Positions 25,216 through 33,940 of a stretch of 64,000 bases of DNA are shown one piece after another. The position numbers and the translations under genes were made by a program. The stretch lies in the NCBI GenBank assembly GCA_937929935.1, contig CALFUL010000007.1, positions 1-64,000 of the forward strand, read 5' to 3'. This stretch comes from an uncultured Flavobacteriaceae bacterium. GTDB lineage: Bacteria; Bacteroidota; Bacteroidia; Flavobacteriales; Flavobacteriaceae. The notes below the pieces were generated by a model. That model was not told where the DNA came from. It made no database searches and saw only the letters and a program-made list of their open reading frames with translations. Each line of letters opens with the position of its first letter. Within the stretch, counting starts at the first letter, position 1.

Positions 25216-26486
25216 TGGAAGCCTACGCTCAAGCACTATTATATGCGATTCCGTTTTTTATGATACTTTTAATCATAGAAATTTTATACGGATATTTTAG
25301 GAAAAATCAGAAGTATAAGGTCATGGATACGGTTTCAAGTCTAAGCTCTGGCTACACCAATTTAATCAAAGATTCTTTAAGCTTAGTGCTGGTTTTGGTA
25401 ACCTACCCGTACTTGAATGAAAAACTAGCGCTACTTGAATTACAAAGCTCATGGTTTGTTTGGGTAATTGCTTTTGTTGTCATTGATTTTGCGGGTTATT
25501 GGAATCATCGTTTAAGTCACAAAGTAAATATTTTTTGGAACCAACATGTAATTCATCACAGTAGTGAAGAGTTCAATTTGGCATGCGCGCTTAGACAGCC
25601 CATATCAAATCTTATTGGGTATTTTTCTTTATTATTAATTCCTGCAGCTCTTTTGGGTGTACCTAATGAAATTATTGAAGTTTTAGCGCCCCTTCATTTA
25701 TTTGCTCAATTTTGGTATCACACGCAGCATATAGGTAAACTTGGGTGGTTAGAATATCTCATTGTAACACCATCGCAGCACAGAGTACACCATGCAATAA
25801 ATTCTGAATATATTGATAAGAACTTAGGTCAAATTTTTTGCGTGTGGGATCGCTTATTTGGAACTTTTCAAGAAGAACTTGATGATGTGCCACCGCAGTA
25901 CGGGGTTTTAAAGCCCGCGGCTACCTGGAACCCAGTATTGATCAATTTTCAACACCTATGGCGCTTACTAAAAGATGCTTGGCGTACGCGCAGTTTTGTT
26001 GATAAACTTAGAATTTGGTTTATGCCAACTGGTTGGCGACCAGAAGACGTCAAAGAAAAACATCCAATTCAAATTATAGAAGATGTATATACTTTTGAGC
26101 GTTACAGTTCTCGAAGTTCAAAGGCATTGAATGCCTATGCTATTTTTCAGTTGATAGCCACACTTGGGCTTTTACTTTTTATGCTGTACAATTTTGCTAA
26201 TTTAGATAGACAAAGTTTGATGTTCTTTGGCGGTTTTATTTTTGTTGGGATATATGGATATACTTCAATAATGGATCGTACTAGTTATGCCATTTGGATT
26301 GAGTTAATCAGAGGTGTAGCCGGATTGTATTTCATTTTTGTCAATCAAGATTGGTTTGGCATCAATGAATTAGTAGCATTAGGAAGTACCCTTGTGGTCG
26401 CTTATTTTGTGATAAGCATGTTAGCAGCCATTTATTTTACGTACTTTGAAGAGAATCAAACAAAAAATATAGCCCTTAATACATGA
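25215..26486 (+). CDS. Sterol desaturase/fatty acid hydroxylase-family membrane protein
   Basis: 423 residues from ATG 25215. Several membrane helices surround the eight-histidine motif of the fatty acid hydroxylase superfamily: HRLSH near residue 95, HVIHH near residue 109 and HRVHH near residue 192, which hold a di-iron centre. A C-terminal part with four further helices is as in alkylglycerol monooxygenase-like proteins. The substrate is likely a lipid but cannot be read. The start overlaps the DUF1684 stop and the stop overlaps the start of the creatininase-like gene. Confidence 0.92.
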   Translation: MEAYAQALLYAIPFFMILLIIEILYGYFRKNQKYKVMDTVSSLSSGYTNLIKDSLSLVLVLVTYPYLNEKLALLELQSSWFVWVIAFVVIDFAGYWNHRLSHKVNIFWNQHVIHHSSEEFNLACALRQPISNLIGYFSLLLIPAALLGVPNEIIEVLAPLHLFAQFWYHTQHIGKLGWLEYLIVTPSQHRVHHAINSEYIDKNLGQIFCVWDRLFGTFQEELDDVPPQYGVLKPAATWNPVLINFQHLWRLLKDAWRTRSFVDKLRIWFMPTGWRPEDVKEKHPIQIIEDVYTFERYSSRSSKALNAYAIFQLIATLGLLLFMLYNFANLDRQSLMFFGGFIFVGIYGYTSIMDRTSYAIWIELIRGVAGLYFIFVNQDWFGINELVALGSTLVVAYFVISMLAAIYFTYFEENQTKNIALNT

Positions 26487-27250
26487 GCATAAGACCCTAT
26501 ATTCTAGCTGAAACCAATTGGTCACAGTTAAAAGATGCTGACTTTGAATTAGCAATTTTACCATGGGGTGCTACTGAAGCACACAATTACCATTTGCCTT
26601 ATGCCACTGATAATTATCAGGCAGACCATTTAGTTGCTGAAGCAGCACGTATTGGGCATGAAAAAGGAGGCAATCTCATAGTGATGCCCACCATTCCGTT
26701 TGGCGTCAATACCGGGCAATCAGATATTTATTTAGATATCAATTTGAACCCAAGCACTCAATTAGCTATTCTAACTGATATTGCTGAGGTTTTGAATAGG
26801 CAGGGCGTAAAAAAATTACTCATTTTTAATGGACATGGGGGTAATAATTTTAAACCCCTAGTTAGAGAATTAGGATTAAAGTTTCCGGATATGTTTATTG
26901 GTTTTTGCTTTTTTCCGCAGGTTTTAGATAAAACAGAGTATTTTGAAGAACCTGGGGATCATGCTGATGAGATGGAAACAAGTTTGATGCTGTATTTACA
27001 TCCTGAATTGGTACTTTCTCGAGAAACTTGGGGCGATGGTACTGATAAAAAGTTTCGTATTAAAGCCTTTACTGAAGGTTGGGCTTGGGCAGAGCGTAAG
27101 TGGTCTCAGATTAGTCAAGATACTGGGGTTGGTAATCCTCATAAAGCATCCAAAGAAAAAGGACAACGCTTTTTCAAAGCAGTTACCGAGAAAATGGGAG
27201 ACTTCTTTTATGAGGTATGTGAGGCAGATTTGAATGATATGTATCATTGA
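26483..27250 (+). CDS. Creatininase-family amidohydrolase
   Basis: 255 residues. The creatininase fold is shown by LPWGATEAHNYHLPYATDNYQAD (Glu and His metal ligands, Asp), IFNGHGGNN with the metal histidine, and DHADEMETSLML with the metal glutamate. The family includes creatinine amidohydrolases and FAPy/riboflavin-pathway amide hydrolases; specificity here is unknown. Translation is coupled to the upstream desaturase-like gene by a 4-base overlap. It converges with the ACBP gene, 13 bases away. Confidence 0.9.
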   Translation: MSIRPYILAETNWSQLKDADFELAILPWGATEAHNYHLPYATDNYQADHLVAEAARIGHEKGGNLIVMPTIPFGVNTGQSDIYLDINLNPSTQLAILTDIAEVLNRQGVKKLLIFNGHGGNNFKPLVRELGLKFPDMFIGFCFFPQVLDKTEYFEEPGDHADEMETSLMLYLHPELVLSRETWGDGTDKKFRIKAFTEGWAWAERKWSQISQDTGVGNPHKASKEKGQRFFKAVTEKMGDFFYEVCEADLNDMYH

Positions 27251-27263
27251 TACAATGATAGTC

Positions 27264-27527
27264 TTATGATTTAAGCTCTTTCTCTACCAATTCAATATAA
27301 TTTTTCATAGCCGCAGTACTATCAATATTTTTGGCTTGAATCAAGGCATTTGCTTTAAATGCATTGATTAAAGGAACCTTACTGCCAGGATGCTTTTGGT
27401 TTTCACTTGCTATTTTAAAATAGGCGTAAAGTTTAAGAAGCAAATCTGCAGGTAGCGGTTTTGAATATGAATTGACAAATTCAACTGCCTTTAAAAATTC
27501 TGAATTTAGCTGAGTTTCATTAGTCAT
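27264..27527 (-). CDS. Acyl-CoA-binding protein-like
   Basis: 87 residues from ATG 27527. Matches the ACBP four-helix family: FLKAVEFVNSY, LLLKLYAYFKIASE (the LYxLYKQAT-type motif), an AFKANALIQAK segment in place of the usual KAKWDAW, and AMKNYIELVEKEL. Such proteins bind long-chain acyl-CoA esters in the cytoplasm. It overlaps the end of psd by 8 bases and is last in the rsfS-ftsH-LUD-cdsA-psd operon, fitting a role in supplying acyl chains for phospholipid synthesis. The lipid-binding tryptophan of eukaryotic ACBP is missing, so ligand affinity may differ. Confidence 0.85.
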   Translation of the reverse strand: MTNETQLNSEFLKAVEFVNSYSKPLPADLLLKLYAYFKIASENQKHPGSKVPLINAFKANALIQAKNIDSTAAMKNYIELVEKELKS

Positions 27528-28191
27528 CTTTTGAAGTGTCATTAGCAACGGCAATACAGGTTTTGGCACCAACCACTTTTTGATTTAATTTAACTGTAAT
27601 AATTGCATCTAGCGGTAAAAACAAATCAACTCTAGAGCCGAATTTTATAAAACCAGCATCACTACCTTGTTGCACATTTGTACCTTCTTCAGCGTAGTTA
27701 ATGATTCTTCGAGCTAAAGCACCTGCGATTTGACGGTATAAAATTTCGCCAAATTTAGGTGTTTTAATGACTACGGTTGTGCGCTCATTCTCAGTACTTG
27801 ACTTTGGGTGCCATGCAACCAAATATTTTCCAGGATGATATTTTGAATAGGTAACAATACCACTGGCCGCATAACGTGTAACATGCACATTAATGGGTGA
27901 CATAAAAATGGATACTTGCTTTCTTTTACCCTTAAAATATTCAGACTCTTCTACTTCTTCAATGACCACTACTTTACCATCAACAGGCGCTAAAATTTCG
28001 TCAAAATTTTGAATGAAGTTACGTCGTGGGTTTCTGAAAAATTGAAGTATTAAAATGAGAATGACCAAGCTTCCAATTTGCACAAGCCATTTTAGCCATA
28101 GTATATCTATATAGTAATTGGCAATAAGGATCAATGCCAAAACAATCATGAAGGTTGTTAGAATAATATTTTGGCCTTCTTTATGAAACAT
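27520..28191 (-). CDS. psd: Phosphatidylserine decarboxylase proenzyme
   Basis: 223 residues from ATG 28191; the short type II form. Two membrane helices near the N-terminus (about 10-28 and 32-50) are followed by the catalytic domain with LAPVDGKV (catalytic Asp near 71), INVHVTRY with the conserved histidine, and the self-cleavage site at Gly185-Ser186 in IKFGSRVDLF. The pyruvoyl enzyme makes phosphatidylethanolamine. Overlaps cdsA by 11 bases and the ACBP-like gene by 8 bases; the three form a phospholipid synthesis unit. Confidence 0.95.
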   Translation of the reverse strand: MFHKEGQNIILTTFMIVLALILIANYYIDILWLKWLVQIGSLVILILILQFFRNPRRNFIQNFDEILAPVDGKVVVIEEVEESEYFKGKRKQVSIFMSPINVHVTRYAASGIVTYSKYHPGKYLVAWHPKSSTENERTTVVIKTPKFGEILYRQIAGALARRIINYAEEGTNVQQGSDAGFIKFGSRVDLFLPLDAIITVKLNQKVVGAKTCIAVANDTSKDD

Positions 28192-28990
28192 AATCAAAAA
28201 TATTCAAGGTTAAGTAAGCAAAAGGAGCAGCATAGATGAGGCTGTCAAGACGGTCAAGCATACCACCATGACCAGGTAATAATGCACCACTGTCTTTAAC
28301 ACCGGCCATGCGCTTTATTTTAGATTCAATTAAATCACCAAGGTTGCCAGTAATTACTAAAATAGCAGCAAGAATAACCCATTGTTTGGGGCTAACTATA
28401 GGCTCATATCGAGCCATTAAATAAGCAGTAAGCAACGAAAAAACCAAACCGCCAATTGCTCCTTCCCAAGTTTTTTTTGGTGAAACCTGCGGAAATAATT
28501 TTGTTCGACCAAAACTCTTACCAACCAAATAGGCAAATGAATCATTGACCCATGTTAAAATAAAAATACCAATGATCAGGTACTTTGCAAAATCATTATT
28601 CTTATAGGGTAGCATGGTCAAAAATATACAACCACCCCCAATATAAAAAAGTCCTATCAGAAAAAATTCGATTTTAGTAAATGGTCTTTTTTTCTTGGTA
28701 AAAAGAAAAAACAGCAAAAACAGATTGACCACAATAGTGATCGTCATCAATGTGTTAATGGGTATTTTGTCATATTCTTTTACAATATAAATGAATATCC
28801 ACCATAGAATCAAATAAGTTAAAAAGATGTAGTAACCTCTTAACCCGGTTAACCTTTTGTATTCATACAAACAGGCCAAGCCAAATATCATGAATAAAAA
28901 ATCAAACGCATCTGAGCTTAAAAAAACTGCAGAAAGTATAAGAACAATATAAATTACTCCTGTAATTGAACGTCTTAAAATTTCCTTCAT
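28181..28990 (-). CDS. cdsA: Phosphatidate cytidylyltransferase
   Basis: 269 residues, integral membrane protein with about seven helices. C-terminal CDP-diacylglycerol synthase signature: SPKKTWEGAIGG, ESKIKRMAGVKDSG and PGHGGMLDRLDSL. It makes CDP-diacylglycerol from phosphatidic acid and CTP, the branch point for phosphatidylethanolamine and anionic lipids. It is one base after the LUD gene and overlaps psd, so expression is coupled. Confidence 0.96.
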   Translation of the reverse strand: MKEILRRSITGVIYIVLILSAVFLSSDAFDFLFMIFGLACLYEYKRLTGLRGYYIFLTYLILWWIFIYIVKEYDKIPINTLMTITIVVNLFLLFFLFTKKKRPFTKIEFFLIGLFYIGGGCIFLTMLPYKNNDFAKYLIIGIFILTWVNDSFAYLVGKSFGRTKLFPQVSPKKTWEGAIGGLVFSLLTAYLMARYEPIVSPKQWVILAAILVITGNLGDLIESKIKRMAGVKDSGALLPGHGGMLDRLDSLIYAAPFAYLTLNIFDYVS

Positions 28991-28991
28991 A

Positions 28992-29603
28992 CTAGAGGTC
29001 CTCTAATAATAAGAGGTATAAATTTTTGGTACTACTACCGTAGGTTAAAAAATCATTTTCATCTTCATTTTCAGCTTTAAAATGTTTCAGCGTAGTAATG
29101 TTAGTTGGTATGCTGGGTACGTATAGTTTTTTGATTTTTTTCAAACCCTCGCCAATTGATTCAACCAACTGGCTAGTGGTTGCAAACACAATTATATTGG
29201 GGGGTAATTCATTTAGTTTCTTTTCTTTTAGTTGATTTGAACAAACTAAAATAGATCCGTTTTGGGCTATGAGATGCTCACAAGTTGTGAAGAACACCTC
29301 ACTATTTCTTGCATTTTTAGCGAACCTTATTTTCTCAGATGAGAATTTTTCTTCAAGGCGTTCATCTAAAATAAAAAATGGTTGTTTTTGCCATTGATTT
29401 TCTTGAATAATTTTATCAATTGCTTCTTTGATTTCTTTTAGTGAATCGCAATACAAGAATTTACCACCATTTTTTTTGAAATGAATGGTAAATTTTTCGT
29501 CAATAGGAATTTTAAGATCTGGCATATGAAGCCCGCGAGTTTCCACGGTTTCTTTAGAAACCTTTTTTTTTCCGCCTCTAAATAGTTTATCAAATATGCC
29601 CAT
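28992..29603 (-). CDS. LUD-domain (LutC/YkgG-like) protein
   Basis: 203 residues. The segment KKNGGKFLYCDSLKEIKEAI and the C-terminal NITTLKHFKAENEDENDFL and LYLLLLEDL fit the LUD fold of LutC/YkgG proteins, though the sequence is divergent and no iron-sulphur partner (LutA, LutB) is nearby. In Bacteroidota a stand-alone LUD gene lies regularly between ftsH and cdsA. Its job there is unknown; lactate oxidation is unlikely from context. Confidence 0.85.
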   Translation of the reverse strand: MGIFDKLFRGGKKKVSKETVETRGLHMPDLKIPIDEKFTIHFKKNGGKFLYCDSLKEIKEAIDKIIQENQWQKQPFFILDERLEEKFSSEKIRFAKNARNSEVFFTTCEHLIAQNGSILVCSNQLKEKKLNELPPNIIVFATTSQLVESIGEGLKKIKKLYVPSIPTNITTLKHFKAENEDENDFLTYGSSTKNLYLLLLEDL

Positions 29604-29671
29604 ATATTTTGACTGCCAATTTTTTGATTTACTATTAGGTTTAAAAAATTAATCTTCAGGTTTATTAAAAC

Positions 29672-31660
29672 TTAAGACTTTTCTTCAGCTGAATCATTTG
29701 CTGAATTAACTTCTTTTGTTTCTTTTTTTGGTTCTTCTAAAAGCTCTTCATCAAAAGGTCTTTTACCAAATATTTTTTCTAAATCTTCTTTAAAGATAAC
29801 CTCTTTTTCTAATAAACGTTCCGCTAAGGTGGTTAGTTTATCTTTATGTTCTGTTAAAACTTTTATAGCTCTTTGGTATTGTTCTTCAATTATTTTTGAA
29901 ATTTCTCTATCAATTTTTCGAGCTGTTTCTTCGCTGTAGGGTTTAGAGAAACCATAATCTTGCTGCCCTGAAGAATCATAATAAGTTAAGTTGCCTATTT
30001 CATCATTCAAACCATATACAGTAACCATAGCTCGTGCTTGTTTGGTCACTTTTTCAAGATCACTTAAAGCTCCTGTTGAAATTTTATTAAAAATTACTTT
30101 TTCAGCGGCTCTACCACCTAGGGTAGCACACATCTCATCAAGCATTTGCTCTGGGCGAACAATCAATCTTTCTTCTGGCAAGTACCACGCGGCACCTAAA
30201 GACTGACCTCTAGGTACAATTGTAACCTTTACAAGAGGAGCAGCATGTTCGAGCATCCAACTTGTGGTTGCATGACCTGCTTCATGATAAGCGATGGTTT
30301 TTTTCTCACCCGGTGTAATAATTTTATTTTTCTTTTCGAGTCCGCCAACAATACGGTCAACTGCATCAAGAAAATCTTGTTTGTTAACAGATTTCTTTTC
30401 TTTACGGGCTGCGATTAGGGCAGCTTCATTACAAACATTCGCAATATCAGCACCTGAAAAACCAGGTGTTTGACGAGCTAGAAAATCTAAATCTAAGGTT
30501 TCAGATGTCTTAATTGGGCGCAAGTGTACTTCAAAAATTTCTTTACGCTCTCTAATGTCTGGAAGGTCAACATAAATTTGTCTGTCAAAACGACCCGCAC
30601 GCATAAGGGCTTTATCTAAAACATCGGCACGGTTCGTAGCTGCAAGAACAATAACGTTGGTGTTGGTTCCAAAACCATCCATTTCAGTTAATAATTGGTT
30701 CAGCGTGTTTTCACGTTCATCGTTTGACCCTGTGAAATTATTTTTACCTCTTGCTCTACCAATGGCATCGATTTCATCAATGAAAATAATCGCTGGCGAT
30801 TTATCTTTCGCTTGTTTGAATAAATCGCGAACACGAGATGCACCAACACCAACAAACATTTCAACAAAGTCAGAACCTGATAATGAGAAGAAAGGAACTT
30901 TTGCTTCACCGGCAACGGCTTTCGCCAATAAGGTTTTACCCGTACCTGGAGGGCCTACTAAAAGAGCGCCTTTTGGAATTTTACCCCCAAGAGAGGTATA
31001 TTTATCTGGGTTTCTTAAGAATTCAACAATCTCTTCAACTTCTTCTTTTGCTCCTTCTAAACCTGCAACATCTTTGAAAGAAGTTCGGGTGTCTGTTTTT
31101 TCATCAAATAATTTTGCTTTTGATTTACCAATATTAAAGATTTGACCACCTGGGCCGCCACCGCCACCACCAGACATTCTTCTCATCAAGAAGATCCAAA
31201 CACCAACTAAAATGGCAAAAGGTAATAGATTGAAAATCCAGCTTAACACAGGATTTGAATCTTTATCATAGTCAATAATAGTGCTTAGTTTATTGTCAAT
31301 TTTGTTCTTTTTTATTTCGTTTTCAAAATTCTGTAAATCGCCGTAGTCTAAAATATACTGCGGATATTCGCCTGAAGACGGAAACATAGGTTTTTGAGAA
31401 ACTTTTTTATGCACCTCTTTTTTAAGTGCTTCTTCATTTAGAAAAACTTTGGCTTGACGTGTATCAGTGATAATCATGATTTTGTCAACATCGCCATTGG
31501 TTAAATAGGTTTGTAAATCTGAAGCAGTGGTTTTCTCTTGATTAGACAAATTACCGCTTCCTAGAATATTGAATCCTATGATTACTGCAATTATTAATCC
31601 GTAAATCCACCAAGTATTAAACTTAGGTTTCTTTGTATTGCTGTTCTTTTCTTTAGCCAT
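29672..31660 (-). CDS. ftsH: ATP-dependent zinc metalloprotease FtsH
   Basis: 662 residues. Two membrane helices (about 17-36 and 140-160) flank a short periplasmic domain; a glycine-rich linker follows. Walker A GPPGTGKT at 236-243, Walker B IIFIDEIDA near 291-299, second region of homology NRADVLDKALMRAGRFDR, and the zinc site HEAGH at 459-463. It degrades membrane proteins and short-lived cytoplasmic proteins as a hexamer. Downstream of rsfS by 18 bases, and 68 bases upstream of the LUD-cdsA-psd cluster. Confidence 0.98.
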   Translation of the reverse strand: MAKEKNSNTKKPKFNTWWIYGLIIAVIIGFNILGSGNLSNQEKTTASDLQTYLTNGDVDKIMIITDTRQAKVFLNEEALKKEVHKKVSQKPMFPSSGEYPQYILDYGDLQNFENEIKKNKIDNKLSTIIDYDKDSNPVLSWIFNLLPFAILVGVWIFLMRRMSGGGGGGPGGQIFNIGKSKAKLFDEKTDTRTSFKDVAGLEGAKEEVEEIVEFLRNPDKYTSLGGKIPKGALLVGPPGTGKTLLAKAVAGEAKVPFFSLSGSDFVEMFVGVGASRVRDLFKQAKDKSPAIIFIDEIDAIGRARGKNNFTGSNDERENTLNQLLTEMDGFGTNTNVIVLAATNRADVLDKALMRAGRFDRQIYVDLPDIRERKEIFEVHLRPIKTSETLDLDFLARQTPGFSGADIANVCNEAALIAARKEKKSVNKQDFLDAVDRIVGGLEKKNKIITPGEKKTIAYHEAGHATTSWMLEHAAPLVKVTIVPRGQSLGAAWYLPEERLIVRPEQMLDEMCATLGGRAAEKVIFNKISTGALSDLEKVTKQARAMVTVYGLNDEIGNLTYYDSSGQQDYGFSKPYSEETARKIDREISKIIEEQYQRAIKVLTEHKDKLTTLAERLLEKEVIFKEDLEKIFGKRPFDEELLEEPKKETKEVNSANDSAEEKS

Positions 31661-31678
31661 TTTACTTTTTTTTACCCA

Positions 31679-32068
31679 CTAATTTTCAAGGGCACTATTC
31701 ATATTACTTCCTATTTTGGTAAACTTTGCGTCTCCCCAAAGGCCTTCAATATCATAAAACTCTCGAATTTGTTTTTGAAATACATGAACCACAACGTTCA
31801 CGTAGTCCATCAAAACCCATTCAGCATTATCTTGCCCTTCAACATGCCAAGGTTTATCATGTATTGCTTTGCTTACTGTTTTTTGAATAGATCCGACAAT
31901 GGCATTTACTTGAGTATTTGAAGTACCATTGCAAATGATGAAGTAGTCACATACTGTGTTCTCAATTTCTTTAAGATCAAGTAAAATAATTTCCTGTCCT
32001 TTAACATTTTCGATCCCCTCTAAAATAAGTGTAATCAATTCGTCAGCGCTCGCTTTTCCTTTTCGCAT
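31679..32068 (-). CDS. rsfS: Ribosome silencing factor
   Basis: 129 residues, Iojap/RsfS family: ILLDLKEIENTVCDYFIICNGTSNTQV, KPWHVEGQDNAEWVLMDYVNVVVHVF. Binds L14 (uL14) of the 50S subunit and blocks subunit joining in poor nutrition. First gene of the ftsH operon. A TAACTTTG box (32095-32088) lies 20 bases upstream; no -33 TTG stands at the expected place. Confidence 0.95.
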   Translation of the reverse strand: MRKGKASADELITLILEGIENVKGQEIILLDLKEIENTVCDYFIICNGTSNTQVNAIVGSIQKTVSKAIHDKPWHVEGQDNAEWVLMDYVNVVVHVFQKQIREFYDIEGLWGDAKFTKIGSNMNSALEN

Positions 32069-32161
32069 TCAAAAATATTAATTTATACAAAGTTATTATT
32101 TTTTTGTTCTTTTAACCCTTGTTTTCAATAATAGATTTATCATTGATTTTTAAGGTAGATA

Positions 32162-32893
32162 ATGCAAATAATCAAACTTGATGCCACTGATTCAACAAAT
32201 GCGTATTTAAAGAATTTGATGCGCTCTGAAATACTCGATGATTATACCGTGGTTGTTACTAATCAGCAGCTTAAAGGTAGAGGGCAGAGAGGTGCTTCTT
32301 GGCAGTCTGAACTGGGTAAAAACTTAACGTTCAGTGTCTTAAAGAAGGGTCTTTCACTTTCAGTAAAGGATTATTTTAAAATAAATTGTTGTGTGTCATT
32401 AGCGGTTTATGATTGTTTACAACAAAATGCAATTCAAGAACTATGCGTTAAATGGCCTAACGACATTATGTCAGGCAATTCAAAAATATGCGGAATTTTA
32501 ATTGAAAATACAATCTCAGGTGACACTATTCAAGATTCTATTATAGGTATTGGTTTAAATGTCAACCAAATTTTGTTTCCAAATTTGAATAAAGTTAGTT
32601 CATTAAAGCTTTTGAAAAGCCAATCTTTTGATTTAGAGGTGTTGTTGCATCAATTGGTTTCTCAATTGAAATTTACTTTCAATAACTATTTAAAACTACC
32701 GCTTGATGATCTTATAAAGCTTTATGAGCAGTCTTTATTTCAAAAAGATGTTTTATCAAACTTTAGAGATGATAAAGAATTGAAATTTGAAGGTTCGATA
32801 AAAGGCATAACCCAAGAAGGAAAACTTTTGGTGGCCCTTAAAAATGGACAAGAGCGAGTTTTTGGCTTGAAAGAAATAAAATTTTTAAACTAG
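32162..32893 (+). CDS. birA: Biotin-[acetyl-CoA-carboxylase] ligase
   Basis: 243 residues, catalytic and C-terminal domains only: no N-terminal repressor helix-turn-helix. DSTNAYLK near residue 10, the biotinyl-AMP loop GRGQRGASW near residues 40-48, VKWPNDIM near residue 96 and KICGILIE follow. It attaches biotin to carrier proteins. Divergent from rsfS. Its stop overlaps the stop of the convergent SRPBCC gene. Confidence 0.95.
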   Translation: MQIIKLDATDSTNAYLKNLMRSEILDDYTVVVTNQQLKGRGQRGASWQSELGKNLTFSVLKKGLSLSVKDYFKINCCVSLAVYDCLQQNAIQELCVKWPNDIMSGNSKICGILIENTISGDTIQDSIIGIGLNVNQILFPNLNKVSSLKLLKSQSFDLEVLLHQLVSQLKFTFNNYLKLPLDDLIKLYEQSLFQKDVLSNFRDDKELKFEGSIKGITQEGKLLVALKNGQERVFGLKEIKFLN

Positions 32894-33282
32894 ATTTTCT
32901 GTAAATTCTCAGAAAGGGTGTCAATAAACTTTGTGATAGGTGCTTTTATCATCATGGCCATCATTGCATTGAATTCGCCTTCAAAATTCAATTTTACCGT
33001 AGTTTCAGTTTGATTGACTTCTTCTAAATCAGCTGTTAATGTGAAGGGTAATTTGTCGCTCGCAGCACCAAGTACCAATTGACTATATTCTGTTTGGTTT
33101 TTACGCTCTAAAACAATTTCTGGCATCCCTTTTAATGCAAACAAAAATCGATCCTCACTTAAAATTTCAAACTTATCAATATTTTCAGGCATTAGTTGTT
33201 CAAAATTTTTGAGATCACTTAAAAACTCAAATACTTCTTTAGTGCTTTTTAAAATTGACTTTTCTTCTGTTTCTAAATGCAT
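32890..33282 (-). CDS. SRPBCC (START-like) family protein
   Basis: 130 residues with the SRPBCC/polyketide-cyclase-like fold: KSTKEVFEFLSDLKNFEQLMPENI at the N-terminus and a long C-terminal helix (APITKFIDTLSENLQKI). Such proteins bind hydrophobic ligands in a central cavity; no ligand is known for this group. It follows pyrE by 4 bases on the same strand, so it is likely co-transcribed. Stop codons of this gene and birA share the palindrome CTAG. Confidence 0.85.
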   Translation of the reverse strand: MHLETEEKSILKSTKEVFEFLSDLKNFEQLMPENIDKFEILSEDRFLFALKGMPEIVLERKNQTEYSQLVLGAASDKLPFTLTADLEEVNQTETTVKLNFEGEFNAMMAMMIKAPITKFIDTLSENLQKI

Positions 33283-33286
33283 TTTT

Positions 33287-33928
33287 TTATTTTTTCCAGA
33301 TTGACGGGCTTTTTCTCCACTCGAGTAAAGTGTTTAGCTGATCTTCTTTTATATAGCTTGTATTTGATGCTAAATCAACAAGATTTGTATAATCACTCAA
33401 CGTATGTAATTCAATATTTCGATTTTTGAAATTTTCAATAGCCACATCAAAACCATAGGTAAAAATGGCGAGCATGCCTTTAATATTAGCTCCGCCTGCT
33501 TGAAGCGCATCAACAGCATTTAAACTGCTTTTTCCGGTACTAATTAAATCTTCAATAACCACCACACTTTGACCTGGTTCAAGCTGCCCTTCAATTTGAT
33601 TTTGACGGCCGTGAGATTTAGCTTCTGGTCTAACGTATATAAAAGGAAGACCTAAATATTCAGCCACCAAAATGCCAATACCTATAGCCCCTGTTGCCAC
33701 TCCGGCTATTACATCAGGTTTGCCATATATGTCTTCAACTTGTTTGGCAATTTCTTCTCTGATGTAGTTTCTTATTTGAGGATAAGAAAGTATGATTCTG
33801 TTATCACAATAAATAGGAGATTTCCAACCAGAAGCCCAAGTGAAATGATTTTCGGGTTCCAGTTTTATTGCTTTAATTTGTAAGAGAAGCTCGGCCGTTT
33901 TTTTGGCAGTGTCTTTATTTAAAATCAT
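33287..33928 (-). CDS. pyrE: Orotate phosphoribosyltransferase
   Basis: 213 residues from ATG 33928; an upstream TTG at 34066 would run through the neighbour's coding region. HFTWASGWKSPIYCDNR near residue 26, the PRPP motif VVVIEDLISTGKSS near residue 120, and RPEAKSHGRQNQIEG as the flexible catalytic loop. It converts orotate and PRPP to OMP in pyrimidine synthesis. A TACATTTG box ends 4 bases before the start codon. Head-to-head with the Nudix gene. Confidence 0.96.
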   Translation of the reverse strand: MILNKDTAKKTAELLLQIKAIKLEPENHFTWASGWKSPIYCDNRIILSYPQIRNYIREEIAKQVEDIYGKPDVIAGVATGAIGIGILVAEYLGLPFIYVRPEAKSHGRQNQIEGQLEPGQSVVVIEDLISTGKSSLNAVDALQAGGANIKGMLAIFTYGFDVAIENFKNRNIELHTLSDYTNLVDLASNTSYIKEDQLNTLLEWRKSPSIWKK

Positions 33929-33932
33929 ACGG

Positions 33933-33940
33933 CAAATGTA
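33933..33940 (-). promoter_or_regulatory. -7 box of pyrE overlapping the Nudix start
   Basis: TACATTTG on the minus strand is an exact TAnnTTTG, ending 4 bases before the pyrE ATG and overlapping the ATG of the Nudix gene on the plus strand. If used, the pyrE mRNA would be leaderless or nearly so. A clear -33 TTG is missing. Confidence 0.4.

Noticed and set aside
28992-29603. Lactate utilisation locus
   Set aside because: Only a LutC-like domain is present; LutA and LutB are missing and the context is membrane and lipid functions.
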